This document shows positions 49,386 through 58,587 of a stretch of DNA of 64,000 bases, piece by piece. Source of the stretch: Marinibactrum halimedae (GTDB taxonomy: Bacteria; Pseudomonadota; Gammaproteobacteria; Pseudomonadales; Cellvibrionaceae); the NCBI RefSeq assembly GCF_021234875.1, contig NZ_JAJQVM010000001.1:124001-188000 (forward strand), in the 5' to 3' direction. Positions within the stretch are counted from its first letter, which is position 1. Each line of letters begins with the position of its first letter. The notes beneath the pieces are model-generated. The model was not told the DNA's origin. It ran no database searches and saw only the letters and a program-made list of their open reading frames with translations. The translations under genes and the position numbers were made by a program.

Positions 49386-49865
49386 TTATTGAGTCTGGCG
49401 CCCGTGTACAGTTGCCATTAAAAGGTCGTCTTCCTCTTCTTTCAAACCAAAGGATTCACTTAAGGTTCCCTTATTGGGAGACCAATCTTTTGGCGGCATT
49501 ACACCGGGGTCCGCCAATGTTGAGGCTTGCTCAGACCCCTTAGTTTGTATTCCTTTGGCGGCACCTTCTAAAAACTCTCGGCTAATATCTGTATTGGCCA
49601 GCTTCAGGGAGCTTTGGGCAAAATGATCGTGGAGGTCACGATAATTTTGGGTCAATGTGTTCACAAGCTTAGTGGTTTCTAAAAAATGCTGTGTAACTTC
49701 GGTTTGATAGTCTTTGAGTTGGCTTTCTGCTTTGGCCAAGCGGTCTTCGAGTTCTCTGCTGTGTTGTTCTTGTGAACCGAAAGCTTTAACGCATAATCCA
49801 CCAACGACAGCGCCAATGGCAAGTGATATCAAAACAACAATGATTAGTGAAGTTAGGGTGAGCAC
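49386..49865 (-). CDS. zapG: ZapG (YhcB, DUF1043) division/envelope protein
   Basis: 159-residue bitopic protein. The N-terminal helix (about 5-28) has the GAVVGGLCVKAF end typical of YhcB. A coiled coil follows (about 35-95; RELEDRLAKAESQLKDYQTEV, TTKLVNTLTQNYRDLHDHFA), then a disordered acidic tail. ZapG links envelope growth and division in E. coli. It is divergent from zapE and adjacent to degS, matching the E. coli neighbourhood. Confidence 0.92.
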   Translation of the reverse strand: MLTLTSLIIVVLISLAIGAVVGGLCVKAFGSQEQHSRELEDRLAKAESQLKDYQTEVTQHFLETTKLVNTLTQNYRDLHDHFAQSSLKLANTDISREFLEGAAKGIQTKGSEQASTLADPGVMPPKDWSPNKGTLSESFGLKEEEDDLLMATVHGRQTQ

Positions 49866-50122
49866 GAGATACTCCTGTAATGCTTTGTTAGTGAGGCCTA
49901 CTACTACGTTTTACGCTGAAATGTTATGGATTGCCAGTCAATTCATGGCATATTGTTGACTTAAATAAAAAAAATAAATTAACTGATGGATATTTATCAA
50001 CAAAAGTGCATAAAAATTCTAATTGTTCGTTGCGCTTAAGGCGCATTGCTAAGCGTAGAAAAGTGATTTAGTAGAATTAAAACACTGAAGTATGTTTTTA
50101 ATGAGGTTTAGCTGTCGTTCCT

Positions 50123-51271
50123 ATGTCCCATACTCCCCAAGATAAAACCAGTCATACTCCATTATGGCGCTATGAGCAGGATTTGCGGCGCCCTGATTTT
50201 AATCATGACTCTGCGCAGGAAGAAGCTGTTCGGCATCTACAGTATTTATACGAGCAGCTAGTGGCTGATGGCCGCAATAAACCCCAAAGTTTTTTTACCT
50301 CTATTAAGCGTCGGCTAGGATTGAGATCAGAAGCCTCTGCTTTTCCCCCGATAAAAGGGCTTTATTTCTGGGGAGGGGTTGGGCGAGGTAAAACCTATTT
50401 AATGGATAACTTTTACGAAAGTTTGCCATTTGAGCGTAAGATGCGAGCGCATTTTCATCGATTTATGCGGCGAGTGCATAAAGAGTTGAAAGTTCTAGAT
50501 GGAGAAAAGAATCCACTGGAGATCGTGGCCGAGCGGATTGCTAAAGAAGCCCGTGTTATTTGTTTCGATGAGTTTTTCGTATCGGACATAACAGATGCGA
50601 TGATATTGGCAACATTATTAGAGGGGTTGTTTCGCAGAGGGGTAACCTTGGTGGCAACATCCAATATTATCCCTGACGGTCTATACAAAGACGGTCTTCA
50701 GCGCGCACGTTTCTTGCCGGCTATAGAGTTATTGAATACTCACACCTTGGTTGTGAATGTGGATGGTGGAGTCGACTATCGCTTACGAACATTAGAGCAA
50801 GCTGAGCTCTACCATTTTCCTCTCAGTGATATGGCAGACCTTGCTTTAAAAGCTAACTTTGAAGCATTGGTTCCGCAAAGTGAAGAAATCAAAGAGAGCG
50901 TACCCGTCGAAGTTGAGAGTCGATCTATCACTGCTCGTTTTGAGGCTGAAGATGTTGTTTGGTTTGATTTTAACGCACTCTGTGATGGTCCAAGATCACA
51001 AAATGACTACATTGAAATTGCTCGTGAATATCATGCAGTCATCATTTCGAATATCCCTCAGTTGGGTGCACATATTGAAGATCAAAGCCGACGCTTTATT
51101 AACCTCATTGATGAGTTTTATGATCGTAAAGTGAAGTTGGTTGTATCAGCAGAAATTCCACTTCATGAGATTTATGCGGGAGGGCGGTTGAGCTTTGAGT
51201 TCGAAAGAACCACTAGTCGTTTGTTGGAAATGCAAAGCCAAGAGTATTTGGCGAGTCCTCATAAACCATAG
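50123..51271 (+). CDS. zapE: cell division ATPase ZapE (AFG1 family)
   Basis: AFG1-like ATPase that acts on the Z-ring under stress. 382 residues: Walker A GLYFWGGVGRGKTYL (about residues 76-90), Walker B VICFDEFFVSDITDAM, sensor region TLVATSNIIPDGLYKDGLQ, and conserved C-terminal LVVSAEIPLHEIY. A 257-bp divergent region separates it from zapG. rplM begins about 185 bp downstream. Confidence 0.96.
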   Translation: MSHTPQDKTSHTPLWRYEQDLRRPDFNHDSAQEEAVRHLQYLYEQLVADGRNKPQSFFTSIKRRLGLRSEASAFPPIKGLYFWGGVGRGKTYLMDNFYESLPFERKMRAHFHRFMRRVHKELKVLDGEKNPLEIVAERIAKEARVICFDEFFVSDITDAMILATLLEGLFRRGVTLVATSNIIPDGLYKDGLQRARFLPAIELLNTHTLVVNVDGGVDYRLRTLEQAELYHFPLSDMADLALKANFEALVPQSEEIKESVPVEVESRSITARFEAEDVVWFDFNALCDGPRSQNDYIEIAREYHAVIISNIPQLGAHIEDQSRRFINLIDEFYDRKVKLVVSAEIPLHEIYAGGRLSFEFERTTSRLLEMQSQEYLASPHKP

Positions 51272-51335
51272 GTGGATTTGACTTGCAGAGCTAGGGGGCT
51301 TCTCTTTTTATCACCGTTTTGGTGAATATTTATCC

Positions 51336-51456
51336 TTGTTTTTTGATGTGGGTTTCTATAGAATCCGCGCTCCTTTATTGGTCTGTGTTTAGACCTCGTC
51401 GCGGTTTTCGCGGCGCTAGACTTTTAAATATTTTGTATCCCGTAGGCAATTACAAC
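51336..51456 (+). promoter_or_regulatory. promoter and structured leader of rplM-rpsI
   Basis: Possible promoter TTGTTT (51336) / TATAGA (51357-51362) with a short 15-bp spacer and GC-rich discriminator. Two hairpins follow: GGTCT/AGACC (51380-51384, 51391-51395) and CGTCGCG/CGCGGCG (51397-51403, 51409-51415, one G-T pair). In E. coli L13 represses this operon through its leader; an equivalent role here is an inference. Confidence 0.4.
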
Positions 51457-51885
51457 ATGAAGACTATCAGTGCCAAACCCGAATCAGTCAAACGCGACTG
51501 GTACATCATTGATGCTGACGGCAAGACTCTTGGCCGTATGGCAACAGAGATTGCGACACGTTTGCGTGGCAAGCATAAACCAGAATACACACCACACGTT
51601 GATACTGGCGATTACATCGTCGTCATCAATGCTGAAAAGGTACGTGTTACTGGCAACAAAGCGACGAAAAAGCTTTACCATCATCACACCGGTTACATTG
51701 GTGGCTTGAAAACCATTTCTTTCGATAAGCTTATCGAAAAAGCTCCTGAGCGTACTATTCAGAGCGCCGTTAAAGGCATGTTGCCAAAGGGCCCTCTTGG
51801 ACGCGCAATGTTCAAGAAGTTGAAAGTTTATGCGGGTGCTGAGCATCCACATGCTGCACAGCAACCACAAGAACTGAATATATAA
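51457..51885 (+). CDS. rplM: 50S ribosomal protein L13
   Basis: 142-residue L13, an early 50S assembly protein. The ATG at 51457 gives [19 protein letters not shown], the standard N-terminus. The frame is open 46 codons further upstream through the leader, which is not coding. Conserved segments are [20 protein letters not shown] and [20 protein letters not shown]. rpsI follows 15 bp later. Confidence 0.98.
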   Translation: MKTISAKPESVKRDWYIIDADGKTLGRMATEIATRLRGKHKPEYTPHVDTGDYIVVINAEKVRVTGNKATKKLYHHHTGYIGGLKTISFDKLIEKAPERTIQSAVKGMLPKGPLGRAMFKKLKVYAGAEHPHAAQQPQELNI

Positions 51886-51900
51886 TTGGAGCATTAGACC

Positions 51901-52293
51901 ATGGCAGCTACCCAATACTATGGAACTGGTCGTCGTAAGACTTCCACTGCACGTGTTTTCATCTCAGAAGGCACTGGTAATATTACTGTTAATAATCGCC
52001 CTTTAGACGAGTACTTCGGTCGTGAAGTAGCTCGTATGATTGTTCGTCAAGCGCTAGAAGTGGCAGAAGCTACTGAAAAGTTCGACATTAAAGTTACTGT
52101 TAAAGGTGGTGGTAGCTTTGGTCAAGCCGGCGCCATCCGTCACGGTCTTACCCGTGCATTAATGCAGTACAATGAAGAGCTGCGTAAGCCACTGCGTCAA
52201 GCAGGCTTTGTTACCCGTGATGCTCGTGAAGTTGAGCGTAAGAAAGTGGGTCTTCGTAAAGCTCGTAAGAAACCACAATTCTCCAAGCGTTAA
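51901..52293 (+). CDS. rpsI: 30S ribosomal protein S9
   Basis: 130-residue S9 with the typical start [16 protein letters not shown], central [19 protein letters not shown], and the basic C-terminal tail ending KPQFSKR that reaches the P-site tRNA. Second gene of rplM-rpsI. Followed by a very strong terminator. Confidence 0.98.
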   Translation: MAATQYYGTGRRKTSTARVFISEGTGNITVNNRPLDEYFGREVARMIVRQALEVAEATEKFDIKVTVKGGGSFGQAGAIRHGLTRALMQYNEELRKPLRQAGFVTRDAREVERKKVGLRKARKKPQFSKR

Positions 52294-52325
52294 AGCGCTG
52301 CTATATTATTGTTGGTGGTTATGGA

Positions 52326-52360
52326 ACGCCCAGATTATGTGAAATCTGGGCGTTTTTTTT
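52326..52360 (+). terminator. terminator after rpsI
   Basis: Perfect 11-bp stem ACGCCCAGATT/AATCTGGGCGT (52326-52336, 52343-52353), 6-nt loop, then a run of eight T residues counting the stem end. Confidence 0.95.
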
Positions 52361-52577
52361 GTCCGTGACTTCGTAATATTTTGAAAGATAACCCCTAGTG
52401 TTTGGAGCGTCATTTTTGCTTTTAGTCAAGTCCTAATGGGGCCTGTCTTCTTGTGAATGTAGACTAAGTTCTATAACATACTGCGAATTTTTATAATCTT
52501 AGAATATACAACCGTAAACCTTTTAAATTCAGATAGTTACCGTTTGGTCGGTGCTGTTGGGATGGGAGAAGAGCGTC

Positions 52578-53171
52578 ATGAGCAATGACGGTGTGAATAA
52601 CGGCCGCCGCCGCTTTCTCACTGCTGCCACTTCTGCAGTGGGTGCAGTGGGTGCAGTGGGTGCGGCGATACCTTTTGTTGGATCATGGAATCCAAGTGCG
52701 AAAGCGAAAGCCGCTGGTGCGCCAGTAAAAGCCAATGTCAGTAAGCTTGAGCCCGGTCAAATGATAACGGTGGAGTGGCGCGGAAAGCCTGTCTACATCG
52801 TGCGTCGTACGACTGAGGTGTTAGAAGGTATTCGTAAAATGGATGGGGAGGTTCGAGACCCTCAATCCGAAGAGCCACAACAACCTGAATATGTGAATAA
52901 GGAATTTCGCTCTATCAAAGATGAATTCCTAGTATTACTTGGATTGTGTACACACCTTGGATGTGCACCGATGTATCGGCCCGAGGTAGGGGCAGCGGAT
53001 CTAGGTGGTGCAAAGTGGCAAGGTGGGTTCTTCTGCCCATGCCATGGTTCTAAGTTTGACCTTGCTGGTCGCGTTCTGAAAGGTGTCCCTGCGCCAATTA
53101 ATCTGGAAGTGCCGCCGCACTCGTACGAAGGGGACTATCTCATCACTATTGGCGTCGACCAGGAGGCCTAA
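52578..53171 (+). CDS. petA: ubiquinol-cytochrome c reductase Rieske iron-sulfur subunit
   Basis: 197-residue Rieske protein of the bc1 complex. ATG 52578 has GAGAAGAG upstream. A twin-arginine signal-anchor NNGRRRFLTAATSAV is at the N-terminus. The 2Fe-2S ligands are in CTHLGC and CPCHGS, each with the Cys and His of the Rieske fold and the two disulfide cysteines. The helix region is encoded by a perfect triple 9-bp repeat (52635-52661), giving successive AVG/GAV residues. Starts petA-petBC, followed 3 bp later by the fused cytochrome gene. Confidence 0.97.
   Translation: MSNDGVNNGRRRFLTAATSAVGAVGAVGAAIPFVGSWNPSAKAKAAGAPVKANVSKLEPGQMITVEWRGKPVYIVRRTTEVLEGIRKMDGEVRDPQSEEPQQPEYVNKEFRSIKDEFLVLLGLCTHLGCAPMYRPEVGAADLGGAKWQGGFFCPCHGSKFDLAGRVLKGVPAPINLEVPPHSYEGDYLITIGVDQEA
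52635..52661. repeat. 9-bp perfect triple repeat inside petA
   Basis: GCAGTGGGT three times in frame, within the codons of the twin-arginine signal/transmembrane helix. Copy-number change would add or remove three residues without a frameshift. Confidence 0.9.
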
Positions 53172-53174
53172 ACG

Positions 53175-55388
53175 ATGACAAAACTTCTTACCGGTTTATG
53201 GGAATGGGTAGATGCCCGCTTGCCAGTTCAGCGAGCGTGGGATACCCATATGGGCAAATACTATGCGCCTAAAAACTTCAATTTTTGGTATTTCTTTGGT
53301 GTTCTCTCTATTTTAGTTTTGGTAAACCAGTTGCTGACCGGTATTTGGTTGGTGATGAGTTATGTACCCAGCGCAGAAGAGGCCTTTGCTTCTGTAGAGT
53401 ACATCATGCGTGATGTTGATTTTGGGTGGATAATTCGCTATCTCCATTCAACTGGAGCCTCAGCGTTTTTTGTTGTGGTTTATCTCCATATGTTCCGCGG
53501 CCTTATGTATGGTTCATATAAAGCACCGCGTGAGCTTGTGTGGATATTCGGTATGACTATCTACCTCGCCTTGATGGCTGAAGCCTTCATGGGCTACGTG
53601 TTGCCATGGGGACAGATGTCTTATTGGGGAGCACAGGTAATTGTTTCACTATTTGGTGCTATACCTGTGGTGGGTGAGGATCTTGTACAGTGGATTCGTG
53701 GTGATTACCTCATTTCCGGCATTACGCTGAACCGTTTTTTCTCATTGCACGTGATTGCGCTTCCTATCGTTATTCTTGGTCTTGTGGTGATGCATATCTT
53801 GGCACTGCATGAAGTGGGCTCGAATAACCCGGATGGTGTCGAAATTAAGAAAAACAAAGATGAGAATGGCATTCCTAAAGATGGTGTTCCTTTCCATCCT
53901 TTCTACACCGTTCATGACCTGGTCGGTGTTACGGTCTTCTTGTTTGCTTTCTGTTTCGTGGTGTTTTTTATGCCTGAAATGGGTGGGTTCTTCTTAGAGT
54001 ACGCGAACTTTGAAGAAGCCAATAACCTGAAAACCCCTGAGCATATTGCACCTGTTTGGTATTTCACTCCGTTTTATGCCATTTTACGTGCAGTTACCAT
54101 CGATATAGGACCTCTAAGTTCCAAGTTCCTTGGATTGGTGGCGATGGGCGCTTCAATTGCTATCTTGTTTGTCCTGCCATGGCTAGATAAAAGTCCTGTA
54201 AAATCCATGCGATATAAAGGTTGGTTGCCAAGAGCGCAATTAATGATCTTTGCTGCCATGTTTGTTGTTTTGGGTTACTTAGGTGTTCAGGCACCAACAG
54301 ATGGGCGTACCGTCTTGGCACAGATTGCTACAGTTTATTACTTCGTGTATTTCATTCAAATGCCAATGTTCACGAACCCAACCAAGAAACAAGCCACAAT
54401 ACCCAATATCGTTGTGGCAGTTGTACTTGGTGTTATGTTGCTCATGATGTCTTTTGTTGAGGGTGATATTCCAGTATTGGTTCGAATCGTAGGCATTATT
54501 TTGGCTGCATTGACAATTGCAACACCATGGTTGACTGATCGTGATGGTTACACTGAAGAGCCAGCTCGAGTTCAGGCAAAAGGCCTTCCTGCTCCGGTTG
54601 TCTGGGCGGGTGTTGTTTTGTTCTTGATATTCTGTGTGGTACCTATTAAAGCTGTTGCCTCTGCGGGAGGTGGTTGCGGTGAAGTCCAGTGTGATCATAT
54701 GGAACCGGATCTCAACGACAAAGAATCTTTACAGAATGGGGCAAAGTGGTTTGTTAACTATTGTATGGGGTGCCATTCAGCAAAGTTTTCACGTTGGGAG
54801 CGTGTGGCTGATGATTTGGATATTCCCCATGAACTTATGCAATCGAACTTAACGTTAAGCGGTGATCGTATCGGAAACTTAATGACGGTAGCGATGCCTG
54901 AGCAAGAGTCGAAGGCGTGGTTTGGTGCGACCCCCCCAGACCTAACATTGGTGGCTCGCTCTCGTAACCCTGATTGGTTATACACCTATTTGAGAAATTT
55001 CTATAAAGATGACTCAAGACCAACAGGCGTCAATAACAAAGTTTTTGACAAAGTTGCTATGCCGCATGTTTTGTTGGAGCTTCAAGGTTTGCAGGAATGT
55101 GCTCCTGGGCCTGCGCACGATGACCATGGTCATGTGATCCGTAATGCTTTGGGTGAACCGGAGATGGATGAAGAGTGTGGCAGCTTAAAAGTGGGTGCGG
55201 TGAAAGGCTCTATGTCTCCTGAAGAGTTCGATAAAGCAATGTATGATCTTGTCAACTTTATGGAATATGTTGCAGAGCCAATGGCTGTGGAGCGTGAACG
55301 AATTGGGTTCATGGCACTGTCGTTCTTATGCATACTGTTTGTGTTTGTGTTCTTGCTTAACCGTGAATATTGGAGAGATATTCACTGA
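53175..55388 (+). CDS. petBC: fused cytochrome b / cytochrome c1 of the bc1 complex (FbcH-like)
   Basis: One uninterrupted 737-residue frame encodes both cytochrome subunits of ubiquinol:cytochrome c reductase. Residues 1-403 are cytochrome b: haem ligands H91/H105 and H192/H207, and Qo motif PVWYFTPFYAILR (293-305). Residues 404-497 are an extra segment with about three hydrophobic helices, the last (474-490) followed by a signal-peptidase-like site VASA. Residues 498-737 are cytochrome c1: haem site CMGCH (530-534), likely axial M629 in VAMPH, and C-terminal anchor helix (710-728). Separate petB and petC genes are normal in Gammaproteobacteria. A cleaved b/c1 polyprotein is known from Bradyrhizobium fbcH, so maturation by signal peptidase after about residue 497 is likely here. 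petA lies 3 bp upstream. Confidence 0.95.
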   Translation: MTKLLTGLWEWVDARLPVQRAWDTHMGKYYAPKNFNFWYFFGVLSILVLVNQLLTGIWLVMSYVPSAEEAFASVEYIMRDVDFGWIIRYLHSTGASAFFVVVYLHMFRGLMYGSYKAPRELVWIFGMTIYLALMAEAFMGYVLPWGQMSYWGAQVIVSLFGAIPVVGEDLVQWIRGDYLISGITLNRFFSLHVIALPIVILGLVVMHILALHEVGSNNPDGVEIKKNKDENGIPKDGVPFHPFYTVHDLVGVTVFLFAFCFVVFFMPEMGGFFLEYANFEEANNLKTPEHIAPVWYFTPFYAILRAVTIDIGPLSSKFLGLVAMGASIAILFVLPWLDKSPVKSMRYKGWLPRAQLMIFAAMFVVLGYLGVQAPTDGRTVLAQIATVYYFVYFIQMPMFTNPTKKQATIPNIVVAVVLGVMLLMMSFVEGDIPVLVRIVGIILAALTIATPWLTDRDGYTEEPARVQAKGLPAPVVWAGVVLFLIFCVVPIKAVASAGGGCGEVQCDHMEPDLNDKESLQNGAKWFVNYCMGCHSAKFSRWERVADDLDIPHELMQSNLTLSGDRIGNLMTVAMPEQESKAWFGATPPDLTLVARSRNPDWLYTYLRNFYKDDSRPTGVNNKVFDKVAMPHVLLELQGLQECAPGPAHDDHGHVIRNALGEPEMDEECGSLKVGAVKGSMSPEEFDKAMYDLVNFMEYVAEPMAVERERIGFMALSFLCILFVFVFLLNREYWRDIH

Positions 55389-55477
55389 TTGTGAGTGAGA
55401 GAAGTTTATGGGCGACAGGTTATTTGACCCGTCGCCTTTTCTGTTTCTAATTGTTTATAAAATCCGAGGTGAAGCTA

Positions 55478-56110
55478 ATGGGTGTTGTTGCGAAACGCTC
55501 ATCCATGACCTATTTTTCTGACGGCCATGATCATTACAGTCACAGAGTAAGAATTGTTCTTGCCGAAAAAGGAGTATCGGTAGATATTATTGACACAGAT
55601 CCTCAAAATCCGCCGCAAGAATTGGCAGATCTAAATCCTTACGGCTCTCTTCCAACCTTAGTTGATCGTGAACTGGCACTTTACGAAACCAAAGTAATGA
55701 TGGAATATCTTGATGAGCGTTTTCCTCATCCTCCATTGCTACCTGTCTATCCAGTTGCGCGTGCTCAAAGCCGTTTGTGGATGTACCGAATAGAGAAAGA
55801 CTGGAGTCCACTGGTTGATATCATTGTTGCTGGTGTAGATAAAGAGGAAGTGGCAAAAGCGCGTAAAGAATTGAAAGATGGCTTATTGAGTATTGCCGCA
55901 ATCTTTTCAGAAATGCCATTTTTCATGAGTGAAGAATTTAGTATTGTGGATTGCTGTTTAGCTCCAATTCTATGGCGATTGGATGTACTCGACATCAAAT
56001 TACCGAAAACTAAACAAGCTAAACCATTGTTTGATTATATGGATCGGCTGTTCGTACGTGAGTCATTTCGTGAAAGCCTCACTGAGTTTGAAAAAGAAAT
56101 GCGTGCTTAA
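55478..56110 (+). CDS. sspA: stringent starvation protein A
   Basis: GST-fold RNA-polymerase-associated regulator, 210 residues from ATG 55478, which has GAGGTGA upstream; the frame extends 9 codons further up. The thioredoxin-like domain has [21 protein letters not shown] and [19 protein letters not shown]. The helical C-terminal domain includes [20 protein letters not shown]. It precedes sspB as in other Gammaproteobacteria and follows the bc1 genes as in Pseudomonas. Confidence 0.96.
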   Translation: MGVVAKRSSMTYFSDGHDHYSHRVRIVLAEKGVSVDIIDTDPQNPPQELADLNPYGSLPTLVDRELALYETKVMMEYLDERFPHPPLLPVYPVARAQSRLWMYRIEKDWSPLVDIIVAGVDKEEVAKARKELKDGLLSIAAIFSEMPFFMSEEFSIVDCCLAPILWRLDVLDIKLPKTKQAKPLFDYMDRLFVRESFRESLTEFEKEMRA

Positions 56111-56184
56111 TTAGTTTTGATGTAAAAGGGTTCATGTTGATTTTATTGTGAGCCCAACACTCATTGACTTTTAGGGTGAAGAGA

Positions 56185-56616
56185 ATGGCAATGACTTCGA
56201 GCAAGCCATATATGATTAAGGCTCTGTATGATTGGATTGTTGACAACCATTGCACTCCGTATTTGCTTGTAGACAGTTTATGCGATGGAGTTTTAGTCCC
56301 CCAGCAATACGTAAATAAAGATGGGCAGATTGTGTTAAACATTTCCCCATCGGCTGTAATGGGACTTGATATGAGCCTAGAGTCCATTGGCTTTAATGCC
56401 CGTTTTGGTGGTGTTCCGATGGATATTTACGTTCCTTGCTATGCGGTGGTAGGTATTTACGCTAAAGAAAATGGTCAGGGAATGATGTTTGAAGTGGAAA
56501 CTCCCCCTGAGCCCCCTAAGCCTAAAAAATCTGTTAAGCCAGTGAAGGATTCAACGCCTACGGTTTCACCGAAATCAGCTGAGTCTTCAAAGCCGAGTTT
56601 GCGAGTAGTTAAGTAA
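56185..56616 (+). CDS. sspB: ClpXP protease specificity-enhancing factor SspB
   Basis: Adaptor that delivers ssrA-tagged proteins to ClpXP. 143 residues from ATG 56185, with GGTGAAGAGA upstream. The substrate-binding domain (about 1-110) contains ALYDWIVDNHCTPYLLVDS and GLDMSLESIGFNARFGG. After a Pro/Lys/Ser linker the protein ends SLRVVK, the ClpX-docking tail seen in E. coli SspB. Pairs with sspA 74 bp upstream. Confidence 0.96.
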   Translation: MAMTSSKPYMIKALYDWIVDNHCTPYLLVDSLCDGVLVPQQYVNKDGQIVLNISPSAVMGLDMSLESIGFNARFGGVPMDIYVPCYAVVGIYAKENGQGMMFEVETPPEPPKPKKSVKPVKDSTPTVSPKSAESSKPSLRVVK

Positions 56617-56639
56617 CTATTTAACTTCCGATTGAAAAT

Positions 56640-56677
56640 AAAAAAGGTGAAGCACAGCATCGTGTTTCACCTTTTTT
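56640..56677. terminator. terminator after sspB, bidirectional
   Basis: 10-bp stem with one G-T pair (56646-56655 with 56662-56671), 6-nt loop, A-run on the left and T-run on the right. Lies between convergent sspB and cysK. Confidence 0.88.
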
Positions 56678-56797
56678 ATTGGGTTTTATTTAGAATATGC
56701 TGCCAAATAAAATTTATTTATTAAGTTTTATTTGAATTTAAATAAATAGCTTCGGTTTTTAATGTTGCATGGTATGTGCTATCAGTAACATGTGCTG

Positions 56798-57763
56798 CTA
56801 AGGTTTGAGTTCTTTATCGGTGAATTCATCCGCAAACATAATGCTTGATAGATAACGTTCTCCGCTATCCGGTAGGACGGTCACAACGGTTTTATCTTTA
56901 TTTTCTGGTAATTCTGCCACTCTAACAGCAGCCGTTAGTGCTGCACCGCAAGAAATTCCCGCTAAAATTCCTTCTTCTTTCATTAGGCGTTTGGCCATGG
57001 CTAGAGCGTCTTCATTGGAAACCGATTCAACTCGATCTATGAGAGTGAGATCCAAGTTACCAGGAACAAAACCAGCACCTATACCTTGTATCTTATGAGG
57101 AGATGGTGTGGGTTTCTCTCCGGCCAGCGTTTGACGAATAACGGGAGAGGCTTCTGGTTCGACCGCTATGACTTCAATGGCTTTGCTCTTTTGCTGTTTT
57201 ATATAGCGACTGACCCCGGTAATTGTGCCGCCGGTGCCAACGCCTGCTACGAAGATATCGATCGCCCCATCGGTATCTTCCCATATTTCTGGCCCTGTAG
57301 TCTGTTCGTGAATAGCGGGATTGGAAGGGTTATCAAATTGGGATGGCATAAAGCTATTATCAATATCACTCTCATAAATTTCTTTCGCACGTGCAATGGC
57401 ACCTTTCATGCCTTGCTCTCCAGGTGTTAACTCCAGCTCTGCGCCCAGAGCCTTGATTAGTTGGCGTCGCTCTAAGCTCATTGTACTCGGCATACTCAGT
57501 ATCAATCGGTATCCTCGCGCGGCACATACAAACGCTAACGCAATACCCGTATTACCGCTAGTGGGCTCCACAACCGTCATACCTGGTTTCAACACACCTC
57601 GTTTCTCTGCGTCCCAAATCATATTGGCGCCGATACGGCATTTGACAGACATGGCTGGATTTCTTGCTTCTAATTTAACCAATACATTGGCATGGGTGAT
57701 GCAGTTGAGTTTGACCAGTGGGGTGCGACCAATAGTCAATGAGTTATCGTTAAAAATAGTCAC
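56798..57763 (-). CDS. cysK: cysteine synthase A (O-acetylserine sulfhydrylase)
   Basis: PLP enzyme making cysteine from O-acetylserine and sulfide. 321 residues. The Schiff-base lysine is K41 in [15 protein letters not shown], the substrate loop is [11 protein letters not shown], the phosphate-binding loop is [14 protein letters not shown], and a Ser pairs with the PLP ring in [11 protein letters not shown]. It fits CysK better than CysM by the NPAMSVK segment. Single gene, with a 206-bp divergent gap to the Yip1-like gene. Confidence 0.95.
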   Translation of the reverse strand: MTIFNDNSLTIGRTPLVKLNCITHANVLVKLEARNPAMSVKCRIGANMIWDAEKRGVLKPGMTVVEPTSGNTGIALAFVCAARGYRLILSMPSTMSLERRQLIKALGAELELTPGEQGMKGAIARAKEIYESDIDNSFMPSQFDNPSNPAIHEQTTGPEIWEDTDGAIDIFVAGVGTGGTITGVSRYIKQQKSKAIEVIAVEPEASPVIRQTLAGEKPTPSPHKIQGIGAGFVPGNLDLTLIDRVESVSNEDALAMAKRLMKEEGILAGISCGAALTAAVRVAELPENKDKTVVTVLPDSGERYLSSIMFADEFTDKELKP

Positions 57764-57969
57764 AATTGCGGCTCCTTAGCCAAAAAATCTATAAATACAA
57801 TTTGTATGATCTGGGGTGTCGCTTAGGTTATCAAGGCTGTTTTATTTTTTAATGATGTTTATTACTTAAAAAAAACCTGTATATAGAAAAAGTGTATTGG
57901 TTATTGAACACAGATTCACCAATACTCAACATATGCTAATCCGAATAAAACTAAAAAGCGGAGGGCTTT

Positions 57970-58587
57970 ATGGCCATATTGGAACATACACTTGGAATCA
58001 TGTTACACCCCGATAGTGAATGGAAAGCAATTCGAAAAGAAAGGCACTCTTTTGCGCAGGTTTTTATCAGTCACGTTCCAATATTAGCGCTAATTCCAAC
58101 AGTAAGCGCGTATTTTGGTGTGACACAAGTAGGATGGTCTTTGGCCGGTGAAGAGGCAATTCGTTTGTCTACAGCCAGTGCCATGAGTTTATGCGTATTA
58201 ACCTATTTTGCATTGTTGATGGGCGTTTATCTCTTAGGGGAGTTTATCAACTGGATGTCGAAAACTTACGGTGTTCGTGATGATGCTGAAAAGCGTCACT
58301 ATGAAGGCACTGCTTTAGCCGTTTACATTAGTACACCGGTTTTTTTGGTTGGTTTTGTGCATTTATATCCGGATATTTATCTCAATGCTTTTGCGTTAGC
58401 GGTTGCTGGTGCCTACTCTATTTACTTAATTTACGAAGGAATACCTATTTTAATGGATATTCCAAAAGAAAGGGCTTTTATGTATGCCTCTTCCGTTGTA
58501 ACGGTGACGCTGGTGTTGGCTGTAGTGGTGCGCATCGGATCAGTGATTGTTTGGGGAATGGGTATTGGGCCGGTTTATATCGATTAA
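57970..58587 (+). CDS. Yip1-domain inner-membrane protein
   Basis: 205-residue membrane protein with five predicted helices (about 35-52, 67-90, 111-128, 133-151, 172-197) and the Yip1-like N-terminus LGIMLHPDSEWKAIRKE, where the HPxxxW motif is typical of bacterial Yip1-family proteins. Function in bacteria is unknown. GGAGG precedes the ATG. Stands alone between divergent cysK and the epimerase gene. Confidence 0.82.
   Translation: MAILEHTLGIMLHPDSEWKAIRKERHSFAQVFISHVPILALIPTVSAYFGVTQVGWSLAGEEAIRLSTASAMSLCVLTYFALLMGVYLLGEFINWMSKTYGVRDDAEKRHYEGTALAVYISTPVFLVGFVHLYPDIYLNAFALAVAGAYSIYLIYEGIPILMDIPKERAFMYASSVVTVTLVLAVVVRIGSVIVWGMGIGPVYID

Noticed and set aside
51319-51456. 46-residue N-terminal extension of L13
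   Set aside because: It covers the promoter and the hairpin leader; L13 starts at the conserved MKTISAK.
53175-55388. PVWY instead of PEWY in cytochrome b as an anomaly
   Set aside because: PVWY is, as I recall, normal in beta- and gammaproteobacterial cytochrome b, so it is not a defect.
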